A DNA stretch of 64,000 nucleotides from Chitinophaga sp. YR627 (lineage in GTDB: Bacteria; Bacteroidota; Bacteroidia; Chitinophagales; Chitinophagaceae). The position numbers and the translations under genes are program-made. Below the pieces are notes generated by a model, which saw only the letters and a list, made by a program, of their open reading frames with translations, had not been told where the DNA came from and ran no database searches. Within the stretch, counting starts at the first letter, position 1. Each line of letters starts with the position of its first letter. The stretch covers positions 558,001 through 622,000 of the forward strand of contig NZ_FOUX01000001.1 of NCBI RefSeq assembly GCF_900114995.1, in the 5' to 3' direction. Shown here piece by piece: positions 38,583 to 47,779 of this stretch.

Positions 38583-39575
38583 TTATACGCAAAGCCACAT
38601 ATTATCTGCAAACCATTTACGATTATCGAAGAAGTTAGCAACCGTTTCAAAGCCTGACTGTACAGCCAGTTGCTCTGTTGTTTCAAGGTCATACTTCTGG
38701 GAAATCTCCATGTATATGTATTCGTGCAGACCGAAATGGAATGTTTGTCCGCCGACAGTCACATCCTGTTCTTCCAGGCTCACCAGGTAGCTTTTACAGG
38801 CTCCTGTACCGGGATCGTAGGTCGGATAATGGTCAAACTTCGTGATATCAAAATTACCTCCCAGTTCGCGGTTAATACGCTTCAGCAGGTTAAGGTTAAA
38901 ATCCTTTGTAATCCCTGCGCTGTCGTTATAAGCGTCGAGTATGATCTGTGGATGTTTTTTCAGGTCGAAGCCGATCATCACCAGATCTCCCGGTTGCAGG
39001 TAGTTCCTTAGCTGACGGGCGAATTTTCTTGCTTCTGCCGGTGTAAAATTACCGATGTTACCGCCCATGCAGAGTACTACTTTGTTTTTATCTGACAGCA
39101 CATTGGCTTCCTGCAGCATGTCAAAGTATTCACCATGTAAACCATGTACTTTTAGTGCCGGTAACTGGGCGGGCAGGGATTGCTCGAGCTGAGTAATCAC
39201 ATTGCCGGATATATCAACAGGGTAGTAAGTAAAATCTTTACCGGTGTTCAGTAATTCCCTGAGCAGGTGTATGGATTTTGTCGCATCACCTGCGCCCAGT
39301 TCCACTACGTCAAAGCGATTGGTATAAGAGAGGATGGTCTGGCTGATAGCAGCTGACTGTTCCTGCAATATTTCCATTTCGCAGTTGGTCGGATAGTATT
39401 CATGGCAACGCATGATCTCCTGGAAGAGGCGGTCGCCCTCGGCATCATAAAAATATTTGGAGTCCAGGTACTTGTTTTTTGCACTGAGTCCGCGGATCAC
39501 ATCCTGTAAAAAGATCTCCTGCTGGTCCTGTTTGACAGGAACTAATACCGTATGCATTACAGAGGTGGTGGCCAT
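38583..39575 (-). CDS. egtD: L-histidine N-alpha-methyltransferase (ergothioneine biosynthesis)
   Basis: 330 residues, as for EgtD. It trimethylates histidine to hercynine with three S-adenosylmethionine. Visible family features: KYFYDAEGDRLFQEI near the N-terminus, HEYYPTNCE (residues 58-66; Tyr near the substrate amino group), the SAM motif VELGAGDATK (91-100), GGNIGNF, and DLVMIGFDLKKHP. Last gene of the minus-strand array, 29 bases after egtB, ending at a bidirectional terminator. The adjacent sulfoxide synthase makes the ergothioneine assignment firm. Confidence 0.95.
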   Translation of the reverse strand: MATTSVMHTVLVPVKQDQQEIFLQDVIRGLSAKNKYLDSKYFYDAEGDRLFQEIMRCHEYYPTNCEMEILQEQSAAISQTILSYTNRFDVVELGAGDATKSIHLLRELLNTGKDFTYYPVDISGNVITQLEQSLPAQLPALKVHGLHGEYFDMLQEANVLSDKNKVVLCMGGNIGNFTPAEARKFARQLRNYLQPGDLVMIGFDLKKHPQIILDAYNDSAGITKDFNLNLLKRINRELGGNFDITKFDHYPTYDPGTGACKSYLVSLEEQDVTVGGQTFHFGLHEYIYMEISQKYDLETTEQLAVQSGFETVANFFDNRKWFADNMWLCV

Positions 39576-39604
39576 AATGTTATGATTAGAGTAATAAGAT
39601 TAAT

Positions 39605-40756
39605 TTATTTTGCCAGTCTGATACCGGTAAACTGCCATCTCAATGAAGGATGGAAGAAGTTCCGGTAAGTAGCGCGGCTATGATTGGGAGGCGTTACTTC
39701 CGAACCACCACGCAGTACCATCTGACTGACCATGAATTTGCCATTGTATTCACCAATAGCACCGGGTGCTTTTACAAAACCCGGATAGGGGAGGTATGCA
39801 CTCTCTGTCCATTCCCATCTTTGTCCCCAGGAAAATTGTGCCGATGCTGCTTCCCATTCAAATTCAGTTGGCAGTCGTAAACCTTTCCATGCGGCATAAG
39901 CGGTGGCCTCATAATAACTGATGTGACAAACCGGATCATTTTCATTTATTGGCTGAAGTCCCTGCCAGTTATAATGTTGCCATTTTCCATCAACATGGTG
40001 CCAGTAAAGCGGTGCTTTTACTTCATTTGTCTTTACCCAGTCCCAGCCTTCTGCGTGCCAGTGACGGAAGTCGGTATAAGCACCTGCTTCCATGAATTCG
40101 AGGTATTCTCCGTTAGTCACCAGTTGTGAAGCGATGCTATATGGCTGGAGATAGACGGTATGTCTGCCCAATTCATTGTCAAAACAGAAACCATCCCCTT
40201 TATAACCGATATCGTACAGGCCAGCTTCCATTTCTACAAATGGTTTATCTGTCGCAGGTGCGATGTAGTTATCGGCTGGTGTATCGGAATAAGCCGGCAT
40301 CAGCGGGTTATGACCCAGGATGAACTTAATGTCCGTATAGAGTAGTTCCTGGTGTTGCTCTTCATGATTAAGGCCCAGTACTACCAATGTCTTGAGTTCG
40401 TCGGACAGCGGTGTGTCCAGGAACGCCTGCATGGCTTTATCGACATGCTCACGATAGCGCATCACGTCTTCCACAGCGGGGCGGCTTAAGTTGCCTCTAT
40501 CCGTGCGTATTACGCGGGCGCCTACTGTTTCATAGTAACTGTTGAATACGAAATTATAGTTCGGATCAAATTCTTTATAATCCGGGAAATGCGGTTTCAG
40601 CAGAAATGTTTCAAAGAACCAGGTAGTGTGTCCGAGATGCCATTTCGGCGGACTCACATCAACGACAGGTTGAACCACATAATCCTCTGTTTTCAGGGGC
40701 GCGCAGATATGCATGGACCTTTTCCGCACGGTGTTAAAATCATTTTTCAATTGCAT
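39605..40756 (-). CDS. egtB: Ergothioneine biosynthesis sulfoxide synthase EgtB
   Basis: 383 residues. The N-terminal DinB-like domain carries the three-His iron site: His43 (WHLGHTTWFFE), His131 and His135 (HEEQHQEL). The C-terminal formylglycine-generating-enzyme-like domain starts at about 185 (MEAGLYDIGY) and ends with the usual RGGSEVTP...RATYRNFFHP...TGIRLAK. The enzyme joins a Cys thiol to hercynine using O2 and non-heme iron. No EgtA or EgtC is in the window, so a cysteine-using type is likely. No EgtE-like PLP lyase adjoins, so the last step must be encoded elsewhere. It starts 12 bases after the ABC permease gene. Confidence 0.94.
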   Translation of the reverse strand: MQLKNDFNTVRKRSMHICAPLKTEDYVVQPVVDVSPPKWHLGHTTWFFETFLLKPHFPDYKEFDPNYNFVFNSYYETVGARVIRTDRGNLSRPAVEDVMRYREHVDKAMQAFLDTPLSDELKTLVVLGLNHEEQHQELLYTDIKFILGHNPLMPAYSDTPADNYIAPATDKPFVEMEAGLYDIGYKGDGFCFDNELGRHTVYLQPYSIASQLVTNGEYLEFMEAGAYTDFRHWHAEGWDWVKTNEVKAPLYWHHVDGKWQHYNWQGLQPINENDPVCHISYYEATAYAAWKGLRLPTEFEWEAASAQFSWGQRWEWTESAYLPYPGFVKAPGAIGEYNGKFMVSQMVLRGGSEVTPPNHSRATYRNFFHPSLRWQFTGIRLAK

Positions 40757-40768
40757 ATACCTTCGTGG

Positions 40769-42337
40769 TTAGTGATGCTGTAAATATTCCTTTAGATCTG
40801 ATATAGATGTGATATGCAGCTCTGTTGCCTGCTGTTTGCGCATCATTAATGCATAAGTATTGTTGAAGCCAATAGGCGGTAACCATCTGATCTGGTATTG
40901 TTGCATAAAGGCGGTTGAAACGTAGTCATATACTTTTTGTTTGTCCGCAATCAGACTGTCGATAACAGTTTTGTCTGCCTGTAAAATGACTAACAGACCG
41001 GTACCCGTATATTCCGGGTAAAGATCTATTTGTCCATTGGTGAGTGCATCAAAACAGATTTTAGTGCCTCCCAGGCCGGTTTTTGTGACTGCTTCCAGGT
41101 CAGTGTACCCGTTTACCAGCAGTTTATACATATTGGCAAGAATGTAGCCGTCCCCGAATATTTTAGCACCGATGACAACTGTTCCTTTAGCGCCTTTTCT
41201 GGCAGGCTGTAATAATCCTTTAGCTTTTAAAAAATCACTGGCTACAAGTGCGGGATCCTGTTTCAGGTGATCTACCTTGTAGTTCAGTTCAGTCATTACA
41301 CTATCATTAATTATACCAGATAGTTTATTTAATGCGGGCGCGAGTTCAGGATACTTATCGAGTGTGGCCTGGCGTACGATGGGGGCTGCATAGTAAGGCG
41401 GAAAGATATGTTTATCATCTTCCAGCACCTGGAGGTCAAAAGCCTTTACCCTGCCGTCTGTGCTGCTGCCGCTGATCACATCCAGTGTTTTCTCGTAAGC
41501 CGCTTTGTACATGATCATATCGCTGATCACGACGGTGCGCATATCGAGTCCGTATACCTGTTTTAAGCCCAGATTACCGTCTTTACGACCCATGAATTCA
41601 GGTGTAAATCCGGCTACGAGGCTACTGCCATAGGCCGCGGGCAGCAGGTAAAAAGACGATAAGATGAGCAACAAAAAAGGTAAGATGTACAATGCCGTTT
41701 TGACGCTTCTCATCCGTAGTTTTTGCAGCCGTGCCACACCCGTGTCAAACAATATCGCCAATAAGGCAGCCGGAATAGCACCTGCCAGTATCATGTTGGT
41801 ATTATTGAGTGCGATACCCCCAAAGATGAATTCACCTAAACCTCCTGCTGCAATATAGGCCGCCAGTGTAGCGACGCCGACATTGATCACTGTGGCAGTG
41901 CGAATGCCCGCCAGTATGACCGGCATAGCCAGTGGCAGTTGTACTTTTAAAAGCAGTTGCTGCTGACTCATCCCCATGCCTGTTGCTGCATCGATCACGG
42001 TAGCATCCACCTGCAGAATACCAGTATAGGTATTTCTGATAATAGGGAGGAGTGCGTAGAGAAAGAGTGCTACGATCGCTGGCTTTGCCCCGATGCCCAG
42101 TAAGGGGATCATGAAACCGAGTAAGGCGATACTGGGTATGGTCTGCAGGACGCCCGCAATACCTAATATAGCGCCTGCCAGCTTTTTCTTACGCGTGATC
42201 AGTATTCCCAGCGGTACACCGATGACGACTGCGATCAGTAAAGAAATAAATGTTAGCCCGATATGTTGCAACGTTTGTTCCAGCAGTTTGCCGGCCTGTT
42301 GTTGTACAAATTCAGGAAAGCCGGGTTGATCTTCCAT
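40769..42337 (-). CDS. egtU: ABC transporter permease fused to substrate-binding domain, probable ergothioneine importer EgtU
   Basis: 522 residues. The first 200 or so are a BPD-type permease (FISLLIAVVIGVPLGILITR, QTIPSIALLGFMIPLLG, AATGMGMSQQQLLLKVQLP). A further membrane segment lies at about 212-232, then an OpuC/ProX-like binding domain (TVVISDMIMYKAAYEKTLDV, NGQIDLYPEYTGTGLLVIL, LPPIGFNNTYALMM). Permease-binding-protein fusions of this class import betaine, choline, carnitine or, in EgtU of Streptococcus pneumoniae and Helicobacter pylori, ergothioneine. Being inside an egtB-egtD operon favours ergothioneine; betaine remains the main alternative. It overlaps the ATPase gene by 26 bases. 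Confidence 0.85.
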   Translation of the reverse strand: MEDQPGFPEFVQQQAGKLLEQTLQHIGLTFISLLIAVVIGVPLGILITRKKKLAGAILGIAGVLQTIPSIALLGFMIPLLGIGAKPAIVALFLYALLPIIRNTYTGILQVDATVIDAATGMGMSQQQLLLKVQLPLAMPVILAGIRTATVINVGVATLAAYIAAGGLGEFIFGGIALNNTNMILAGAIPAALLAILFDTGVARLQKLRMRSVKTALYILPFLLLILSSFYLLPAAYGSSLVAGFTPEFMGRKDGNLGLKQVYGLDMRTVVISDMIMYKAAYEKTLDVISGSSTDGRVKAFDLQVLEDDKHIFPPYYAAPIVRQATLDKYPELAPALNKLSGIINDSVMTELNYKVDHLKQDPALVASDFLKAKGLLQPARKGAKGTVVIGAKIFGDGYILANMYKLLVNGYTDLEAVTKTGLGGTKICFDALTNGQIDLYPEYTGTGLLVILQADKTVIDSLIADKQKVYDYVSTAFMQQYQIRWLPPIGFNNTYALMMRKQQATELHITSISDLKEYLQHH

Positions 42338-43298
42338 TGCTGCTGATAGTTTGCTTGTATTGTGTAAATGCCTGCATCAACGCGGCGCTGTCTATGCGAA
42401 TGAGCTTGTCATCAAAAGAATAATACACGGGCGCGGAAAGCGTGGTCATCTGCTCCAGGGCATCCCAGCAGGAGGCATCTTCAGGTAAAATGAACGATAC
42501 TTTTTCTGTGACATGATCTGTTGGTAACAGTGTTCGGATGTCTGATAACTTTACCGCATTCAGTTCCAGCAGCAGACGTTGCTCCCGGAAAAACTGTGTA
42601 ACAAACTCATTGGCGGGAGAGAACAGCAGTTCAGCCGGCGTACCGGTCTGCTGAATAGTTCCTTTATCCATGAGACAGATACGATCGCCTAGTTGAAAGG
42701 CTTCCTGTACATCGTGTGTAACCATGATGACGGTCTTATTGCTGATCTCGTCTAATGAGCGGAATTCGTTTCTGACACTGGCCCTTGTTACGGGGTCCAG
42801 CGCACCAAAAGGTTCATCCATCAGTAATACCGGAGGATCTGCTGCGAGGGCACGGGCGAGCCCGACACGCTGTTGTTGTCCGCCACTTAGTTGTTGCGGA
42901 TAAGCATCATAGTATTCGTCAGCCGGCAGGTGTAATTTTTCCATCAGTGTACGGGTCCTTTCTTCTATGCGTTTTTTATCCCATTTGAGTAAAGAGGGGA
43001 CAATACCGATATTTTCTGCGACCGTATAGTGCGGAAACAATCCATTATCCTGTAAGACATAGCCGATATTACGACGAAGCGAAGTAGTTTCCTGAGCGGT
43101 AACGGCTTCTCCATTCACATATATTTTTCCGCTATCAGGCGCTATGAGCCGGTTTATCATACGCAGGGTAGTAGTCTTCCCGCTTCCGCTGGTACCCAGC
43201 AGTACGAGGGTTTCTCCCGTATTGACCTCGAAAGACACATCACTGACAGCAGGCTTGCCGTTCTGAAAAGATTTGTTGACACGTTCAAGCTTTATCAT
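42312..43298 (-). CDS. egtV: ABC transporter ATP-binding protein (OpuCA/EgtV-like)
   Basis: 328 residues. Walker A is GTSGSGKTT at about 35-43, the Q-loop is YVLQDNGLFPHYTVAENI, the signature is LSGGQQQRVGLARAL, Walker B is LLMDEPFGALDP, and the switch His is in VTHDVQEA. A C-terminal extension of about 90 residues corresponds to the degenerate CBS-like regulatory part of quaternary-amine uptake ATPases. It energises the fused permease/binding protein whose gene overlaps its end. Symbol given by context; OpuCA-like is the safe family name. Confidence 0.9.
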   Translation of the reverse strand: MIKLERVNKSFQNGKPAVSDVSFEVNTGETLVLLGTSGSGKTTTLRMINRLIAPDSGKIYVNGEAVTAQETTSLRRNIGYVLQDNGLFPHYTVAENIGIVPSLLKWDKKRIEERTRTLMEKLHLPADEYYDAYPQQLSGGQQQRVGLARALAADPPVLLMDEPFGALDPVTRASVRNEFRSLDEISNKTVIMVTHDVQEAFQLGDRICLMDKGTIQQTGTPAELLFSPANEFVTQFFREQRLLLELNAVKLSDIRTLLPTDHVTEKVSFILPEDASCWDALEQMTTLSAPVYYSFDDKLIRIDSAALMQAFTQYKQTISSNGRSTRLS

Positions 43299-43341
43299 GG
43301 CCGGGATTCATTGAGGATTTTAATCCGCACATTGTGCAAGG

Positions 43342-44724
43342 TTATTTTTCCAATGTCATAAAGAGGTTATTAATAGATTCTGAATACAACGGATGCGCGA
43401 ATATCATTTCTCTCAGCTGTTTAGCTGTGATTCCTCCGAGCATTGCCATCTGCATAACAGACATCACTTCTCCTCCTTCGGGGCCCAAGATAGCAACTCC
43501 CAGTAATTTATCATCGTTAGAATTAATAACAGCTTTCATAAATCCCTGTGTGTTACCTGTCTCTATGGCCCTGGCTACCCGCGTCATATCGAGGCAGGCT
43601 ACTTTCACATCATATCCTGCTTCTTTTGCCGCTTTTTCGGTCAGTCCGATACGTCCTAACTGAGGGTCGGTAAACATGCAGTAAGGTACGGGTCTATCCT
43701 TAATAGATGTATCCTCTTTATTTACCAATCTCTTGTACAAAATCAGGTAATCGTTGTATGAAATGTGGGTGAATGCCGGTCCGCCTTTTACATCGCCCAG
43801 TACATAGATACCTGGTACATTGGTTTCCAGCTGATCGTTCACTTTGAAGTAGCCTTTATCATCTAATGCAATGCCTGCTTTTTCAGGCTGCAGTGAAGTA
43901 GATTGTGGCGTACGTCCTACTGCTACAAGCAGGTGAGAGCCGGTGATGGCAAGGTTTTCACCGTTGGCAGTGAGTTGTAAACGAATGGTATCACCTATCT
44001 GTTCTACCTTTTGAATATTTGCGCCGGTGTGCATGGTGACACCGGAAGTTTCCATTACTTTTTTTACAGCGGCAGCAACATCTTCATCCTCATATTTTAA
44101 CAATTGTTTGCCCTTATCAATAATGGTTACCTGACTCCCCAATCTGCGGAATAACTGACCGAATTCCAGTCCGATATATCCGCTGCCCATGATCACAAGG
44201 TGTGAGGGCAGTTTGGTGAGTTCCATGATGCTGGTATTGGTCAGATATTTTACAGTATCGAGACCGGGAACAGGGGGGACTTTGGGAAGTGTGCCGGTAT
44301 TGATAAAGATATGAGGCGCTGTGATGTCTTCTTCTCCGCCATCCTTCAGGGCTACTTTCAGGGTCTTTTCGCCGGTGAATACGGCTTCCCCGTATATAAT
44401 GGACAAACCTTCTGTTTTCTCCATTCCTTTTGTGGCACCTCCGCGGAAGGATTCCACTACTTTGTTCTTTCGCTGGACAATCTTCTCAAGATCAACTTTA
44501 AAATCGCTAACAGTGATACCCCATTCCTGACTGTTTGCAATGACATGGGCAGCAGCGCCACAGGCAATCATTGATTTGGTGGGCGTGCAGCCGTCATTGA
44601 TACAGGTACCGCCGATCCATCTTTTCTCTACTATGGCTGTTTGCCAGCCGGCTTTAGCCAGCTTTTTAGCCAAAGGAACACCACCTTGGCCGGAGCCAAT
44701 GACAATTGCATCAAATTTTCTCAT
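43342..44724 (-). CDS. FAD-dependent pyridine nucleotide-disulfide oxidoreductase
   Basis: 460 residues of the glutathione/mercuric reductase-lipoamide dehydrogenase family. FAD motif VIGSGQGGVPLAKKLAKAG near the N-terminus, redox-active Cys41 and Cys46 (GGTCINDGCTPTKS), the NAD(P) motif IMGSGYIGLEFGQL, the second FAD motif GIYVLGDVKGGPAF, and the C-terminal dimer-interface HPLYSESINN with the family His-Glu pair. It is not lipoamide dehydrogenase by context (no E1/E2 genes). It lies 43 bases upstream of the egtV gene on the same strand; reduction of a low-molecular-weight thiol disulfide is an attractive but unproven role. Confidence 0.9.
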   Translation of the reverse strand: MRKFDAIVIGSGQGGVPLAKKLAKAGWQTAIVEKRWIGGTCINDGCTPTKSMIACGAAAHVIANSQEWGITVSDFKVDLEKIVQRKNKVVESFRGGATKGMEKTEGLSIIYGEAVFTGEKTLKVALKDGGEEDITAPHIFINTGTLPKVPPVPGLDTVKYLTNTSIMELTKLPSHLVIMGSGYIGLEFGQLFRRLGSQVTIIDKGKQLLKYEDEDVAAAVKKVMETSGVTMHTGANIQKVEQIGDTIRLQLTANGENLAITGSHLLVAVGRTPQSTSLQPEKAGIALDDKGYFKVNDQLETNVPGIYVLGDVKGGPAFTHISYNDYLILYKRLVNKEDTSIKDRPVPYCMFTDPQLGRIGLTEKAAKEAGYDVKVACLDMTRVARAIETGNTQGFMKAVINSNDDKLLGVAILGPEGGEVMSVMQMAMLGGITAKQLREMIFAHPLYSESINNLFMTLEK

Positions 44725-44749
44725 AACTCAGCTTTTGCGTTTACTATGC

Positions 44750-45031
44750 TTATTCTATGACTTCTACTCCCTTCCAGAACGCGATGTAGCCTTTAATGTT
44801 CTCTGCCGCCTGTTTTGGCGCAGGGTAGTACCAGGCTGCATCGTGGTTGACTTTACCTTTGATATTGACATCGTAATAAGAGGCTTCTCCTTTCCAGGCA
44901 CAATTTGTATGTGTGTTTGAAGGATTCAGCAATCCCAGTTTTACTGATGCCGGAGGAAAATAATGATTGTTCTCGACTACCACCGTTTTGTCGCTTTCCG
45001 CAATAACCTCATTGTGCCAGATTGCTTTCAT
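44750..45031 (-). CDS. DUF427 domain protein
   Basis: 93 residues from the ATG at 45031; an ATG 22 codons upstream is open but adds a non-conserved N-terminus. The DUF427 pattern is clear: MKAIWHNEVIAESDKTVVVE, NNHYFPPASV, TNCAWKGEASYYDV, DAAWYYPAPKQAAENIKGYIAFW. These small beta proteins are common and of unknown role. Its stop is 25 bases before the disulfide reductase start, so it may head the same operon. Confidence 0.9.
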   Translation of the reverse strand: MKAIWHNEVIAESDKTVVVENNHYFPPASVKLGLLNPSNTHTNCAWKGEASYYDVNIKGKVNHDAAWYYPAPKQAAENIKGYIAFWKGVEVIE

Positions 45032-45156
45032 CGTGTTGTCGTTTAATGTGTTATGATTACAGGCCCAAATATTATACCATGGGGTGTTATATGGCAAATC
45101 AGAAGATAGGACTTTTTTTTGAATTGGAATTTGCCCGGATCAATTTCTTTTACTTA

Positions 45157-45247
45157 CTTTGTATTTCAAAGTGATTGTAAGATCACATAATGCCCTACCG
45201 GGCTTTTTTTAGATAAATCTTCTTTGTAATTCAAAGTGCTTTATATT
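45157..45247 (+). promoter_or_regulatory. Leader with two near-identical 17-base elements flanking a terminator-like hairpin
   Basis: CTTTGTATTTCAAAGTG at 45157-45173 and CTTTGTAATTCAAAGTG at 45222-45238 differ by one base, and each is itself an inverted repeat (CTTTG/CAAAG). Between them are a small stem (GTGAT/ATCAC, 45171-45186) and GCCC-TACC-GGGC plus T7 (45192-45210), the form of an intrinsic terminator. The ATG of the VIT-domain gene is at 45248. The second element ends 9 bases before it. Confidence 0.6.
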
Positions 45248-47779
45248 ATGAAAGGACAATCCATACCTTTGAGAATTCTGGAAACACGGTTAAAGGATAA
45301 TATGTACAATTTCGGGGTGGTTGTACTGGTGTTAACGCTGATCTTTTTTTGCATCGGTGAGGTAATACCGCCAAAAGGAGAGGACGAATATATAGCCTGG
45401 TTCTTTGCCAATCATTTCTTTACCTGTGCCTATTTTATTACACTGCTGATCAGCGGGCGTTTAAGAAAGCGGAGAGACGGATTGCCCCTGATGATACTAT
45501 TTCTGCTGATATTTCTGGTGAGTGCCTATTCCCTGAACCGCTATTTTGCCGTATTTGCAAGATCAGCTACCTGGTTTGCCATTACCATTATTCTCTGTTC
45601 GGTAAACTACCTGGCATTCGCCTATCTGCGCTTCCTGCCGGTATTGGTCAGGTTATGCATGTTCTTTCTGCTGGGCCTGTCTTTCTGTTGTTTCCTGTAT
45701 ATGACGGTGTATATATTCCCTTTTAGTCTGTATGGAATGATGGGGTTCTTTTTACTGGGTATTCCCCTGCATGCGATCCTGCCTTTATTGCTTTGTGTGT
45801 ATACGATCCGCGTATGGTGGAAGAGTCGTCAGCAAAGGCGTAGTTATGATATTGCTTTCTTCTCTGGTATCGGCGCGACGGTATTATTTGTAGTGTTTTA
45901 TGCATTGCTCTGGCGGGTGAGCGTAGTAGAGATCGAAAAACAGTATAATGCTTCCGCTATTGACAATGGTCTGCCGCAATGGGTGAATCTTGTATCTAAA
46001 CTTTCAACTGACCCTGTTACACAGAAAGTACTGGTGGCAGATATTGGTTTTTCCGTGCCGGATAACTGGGGAGAAGATAACCTTTTCGGAAGATCGCGAA
46101 GGGAGCCGGTACTGCACGATCCGCTGGTGATGATCTCTGCATGTCTGGGTGGTACGCTTTACATTCCATGGGAGGATCGTGCACACATATTGGAGACCTT
46201 ATATGATCATCAATCAGATAAAGAGTTACATCTGTGGTCAGACGAAGATCTTGTCACCTCTCATGTACAGACAGCCACGCAGATCTGGCCTGCGTTGCGC
46301 CTCGCCTATACGGAAAAGACCATTAGTGTAAAGAATGACGGAGAGAAAAACAGGTTTAATCAGCAGGAAGCTATTTACAGATTTCAGTTGCCCGAAGGTG
46401 CTGTGGTATCTTCTCTTTCTCTCTGGATCAATAACAGGGAAGAGAAAGGTATCCTGACCACAAAGGCAAAGGCGGACAGCGCGTATACCAGCATTGTGGG
46501 TCATGAGCGCAGAGATCCTTCTGTTGTACACTGGCGGGAAGGGAATGTGGTAGCAGTACGTGTCTTCCCGGTACTGGGAGGAGAGGAGCGTCAGTTCAGG
46601 ATTGGTATTACAGCCCCATTGTCGCTGGAGTATGGACAGCTGGTATATCGTAATATTCCGTTTAAAGGGCCTTCGGCTGCCGGGGCGCGTGAAAAGGTAG
46701 ATGTTCGGTTTGAAACGGTACCGGTAGACCTGAATTATTCAGTGGCGTTTGGTCATGAGGGTAAGCAAACGCTCATGAATACCGGCGGATATCGTGAATT
46801 ATGGGCAGTGTCTTTGAAAGATGAAGGGCTGGCGCATCAGGTCTTTAGTAACAAGGATGTGACGTATACGGCTGTGCCATACAGGAAAGAGCAGGGAGAA
46901 GCGGATATTAAAACTGCTTACCTGGATATCAATAGTGCCTGGACTGCCGCTGAAGTTAATGAGGTGTTTTCCCTGTTAAAGAATTATCGTGTATGGGTAT
47001 ATGCAGATGGTAAACTACAGGAAATGACGGTCATTAACAGAGATGAGTTATTCGCACGATTATCAGTACAGCGTTTCAGCCTGTTTCCTTTTCATAAGAT
47101 CGCTGATCCTGACAGATCCCTGGTGATCACCAAAAGCATTATGCAGTCGCCGGGTATAAGCGACCTGGGTGATTGCACCTTTACAAATGATCTGAAACAA
47201 TGGCTGGGTGCATCACATCATGTGATGTTGTTCAACCTGGGAGGAGAACTATCCCCTTATCTGCGTACATTAAAAGAATGCCGCGCCTTCCGCTATGATG
47301 ATGGAGAGACGGGGCACTTACGGGCATTACTACAGGCCAGGGTTTTCCCGCAGGATATTGAGAATGATCAGCGTGTGGTGATTGAAGCGGCGGATATGGT
47401 TATTACGGCGCAACCCGGTACAGGTGGTACGACTGCGCCTGATCACCTGCAACGTTTATTTGCCTATAATCATATTATGCATGAGATGGGACCACATCTG
47501 CTGACAGGGGGAGAAACAGCGGATACGCTGATCGCAGCAGCAAAAGAAGCGCATATCGTGACGCCTTTGTCCAGTCTGATCGTTCTGGAAACGCAGGCAG
47601 ACTATGACCGTTTTAATATTAAGGACAGTAATGGAAGTCTGAAGAATGCAGCGATACAGAACAAAGGCGCTGTACCGGAACCACACGAGTGGGTACTGAT
47701 CATTATGGCCGTATTGCTCCTGATAGGATTGAAATACCGTACTGTTTTTTCAAAACGATTTAACTGGATAAATGGCTAA
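45248..47779 (+). CDS. XrtN-system VIT-domain protein with PEP-CTERM-like sorting tail
   Basis: About 843 residues from the ATG at 45248 (a GTG four codons upstream is also open). Eight or so hydrophobic segments fill about 20-235. A VIT-like domain lies at about 375-470 (YRFQLPEGAVVSSLSLWINN, RDPSVVHWREGNVVAVRVFP), then a large soluble region. The C-terminus is a sorting signal: VPEPHEW, a hydrophobic helix, then KYRTVFSKRFNW. Such tails are cut by exosortases, and the next gene, overlapping by 8 bases, is an exosortase. This is the VIT-domain partner known from XrtN systems; its function is unknown. Confidence 0.9.
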   Translation: MKGQSIPLRILETRLKDNMYNFGVVVLVLTLIFFCIGEVIPPKGEDEYIAWFFANHFFTCAYFITLLISGRLRKRRDGLPLMILFLLIFLVSAYSLNRYFAVFARSATWFAITIILCSVNYLAFAYLRFLPVLVRLCMFFLLGLSFCCFLYMTVYIFPFSLYGMMGFFLLGIPLHAILPLLLCVYTIRVWWKSRQQRRSYDIAFFSGIGATVLFVVFYALLWRVSVVEIEKQYNASAIDNGLPQWVNLVSKLSTDPVTQKVLVADIGFSVPDNWGEDNLFGRSRREPVLHDPLVMISACLGGTLYIPWEDRAHILETLYDHQSDKELHLWSDEDLVTSHVQTATQIWPALRLAYTEKTISVKNDGEKNRFNQQEAIYRFQLPEGAVVSSLSLWINNREEKGILTTKAKADSAYTSIVGHERRDPSVVHWREGNVVAVRVFPVLGGEERQFRIGITAPLSLEYGQLVYRNIPFKGPSAAGAREKVDVRFETVPVDLNYSVAFGHEGKQTLMNTGGYRELWAVSLKDEGLAHQVFSNKDVTYTAVPYRKEQGEADIKTAYLDINSAWTAAEVNEVFSLLKNYRVWVYADGKLQEMTVINRDELFARLSVQRFSLFPFHKIADPDRSLVITKSIMQSPGISDLGDCTFTNDLKQWLGASHHVMLFNLGGELSPYLRTLKECRAFRYDDGETGHLRALLQARVFPQDIENDQRVVIEAADMVITAQPGTGGTTAPDHLQRLFAYNHIMHEMGPHLLTGGETADTLIAAAKEAHIVTPLSSLIVLETQADYDRFNIKDSNGSLKNAAIQNKGAVPEPHEWVLIIMAVLLLIGLKYRTVFSKRFNWING

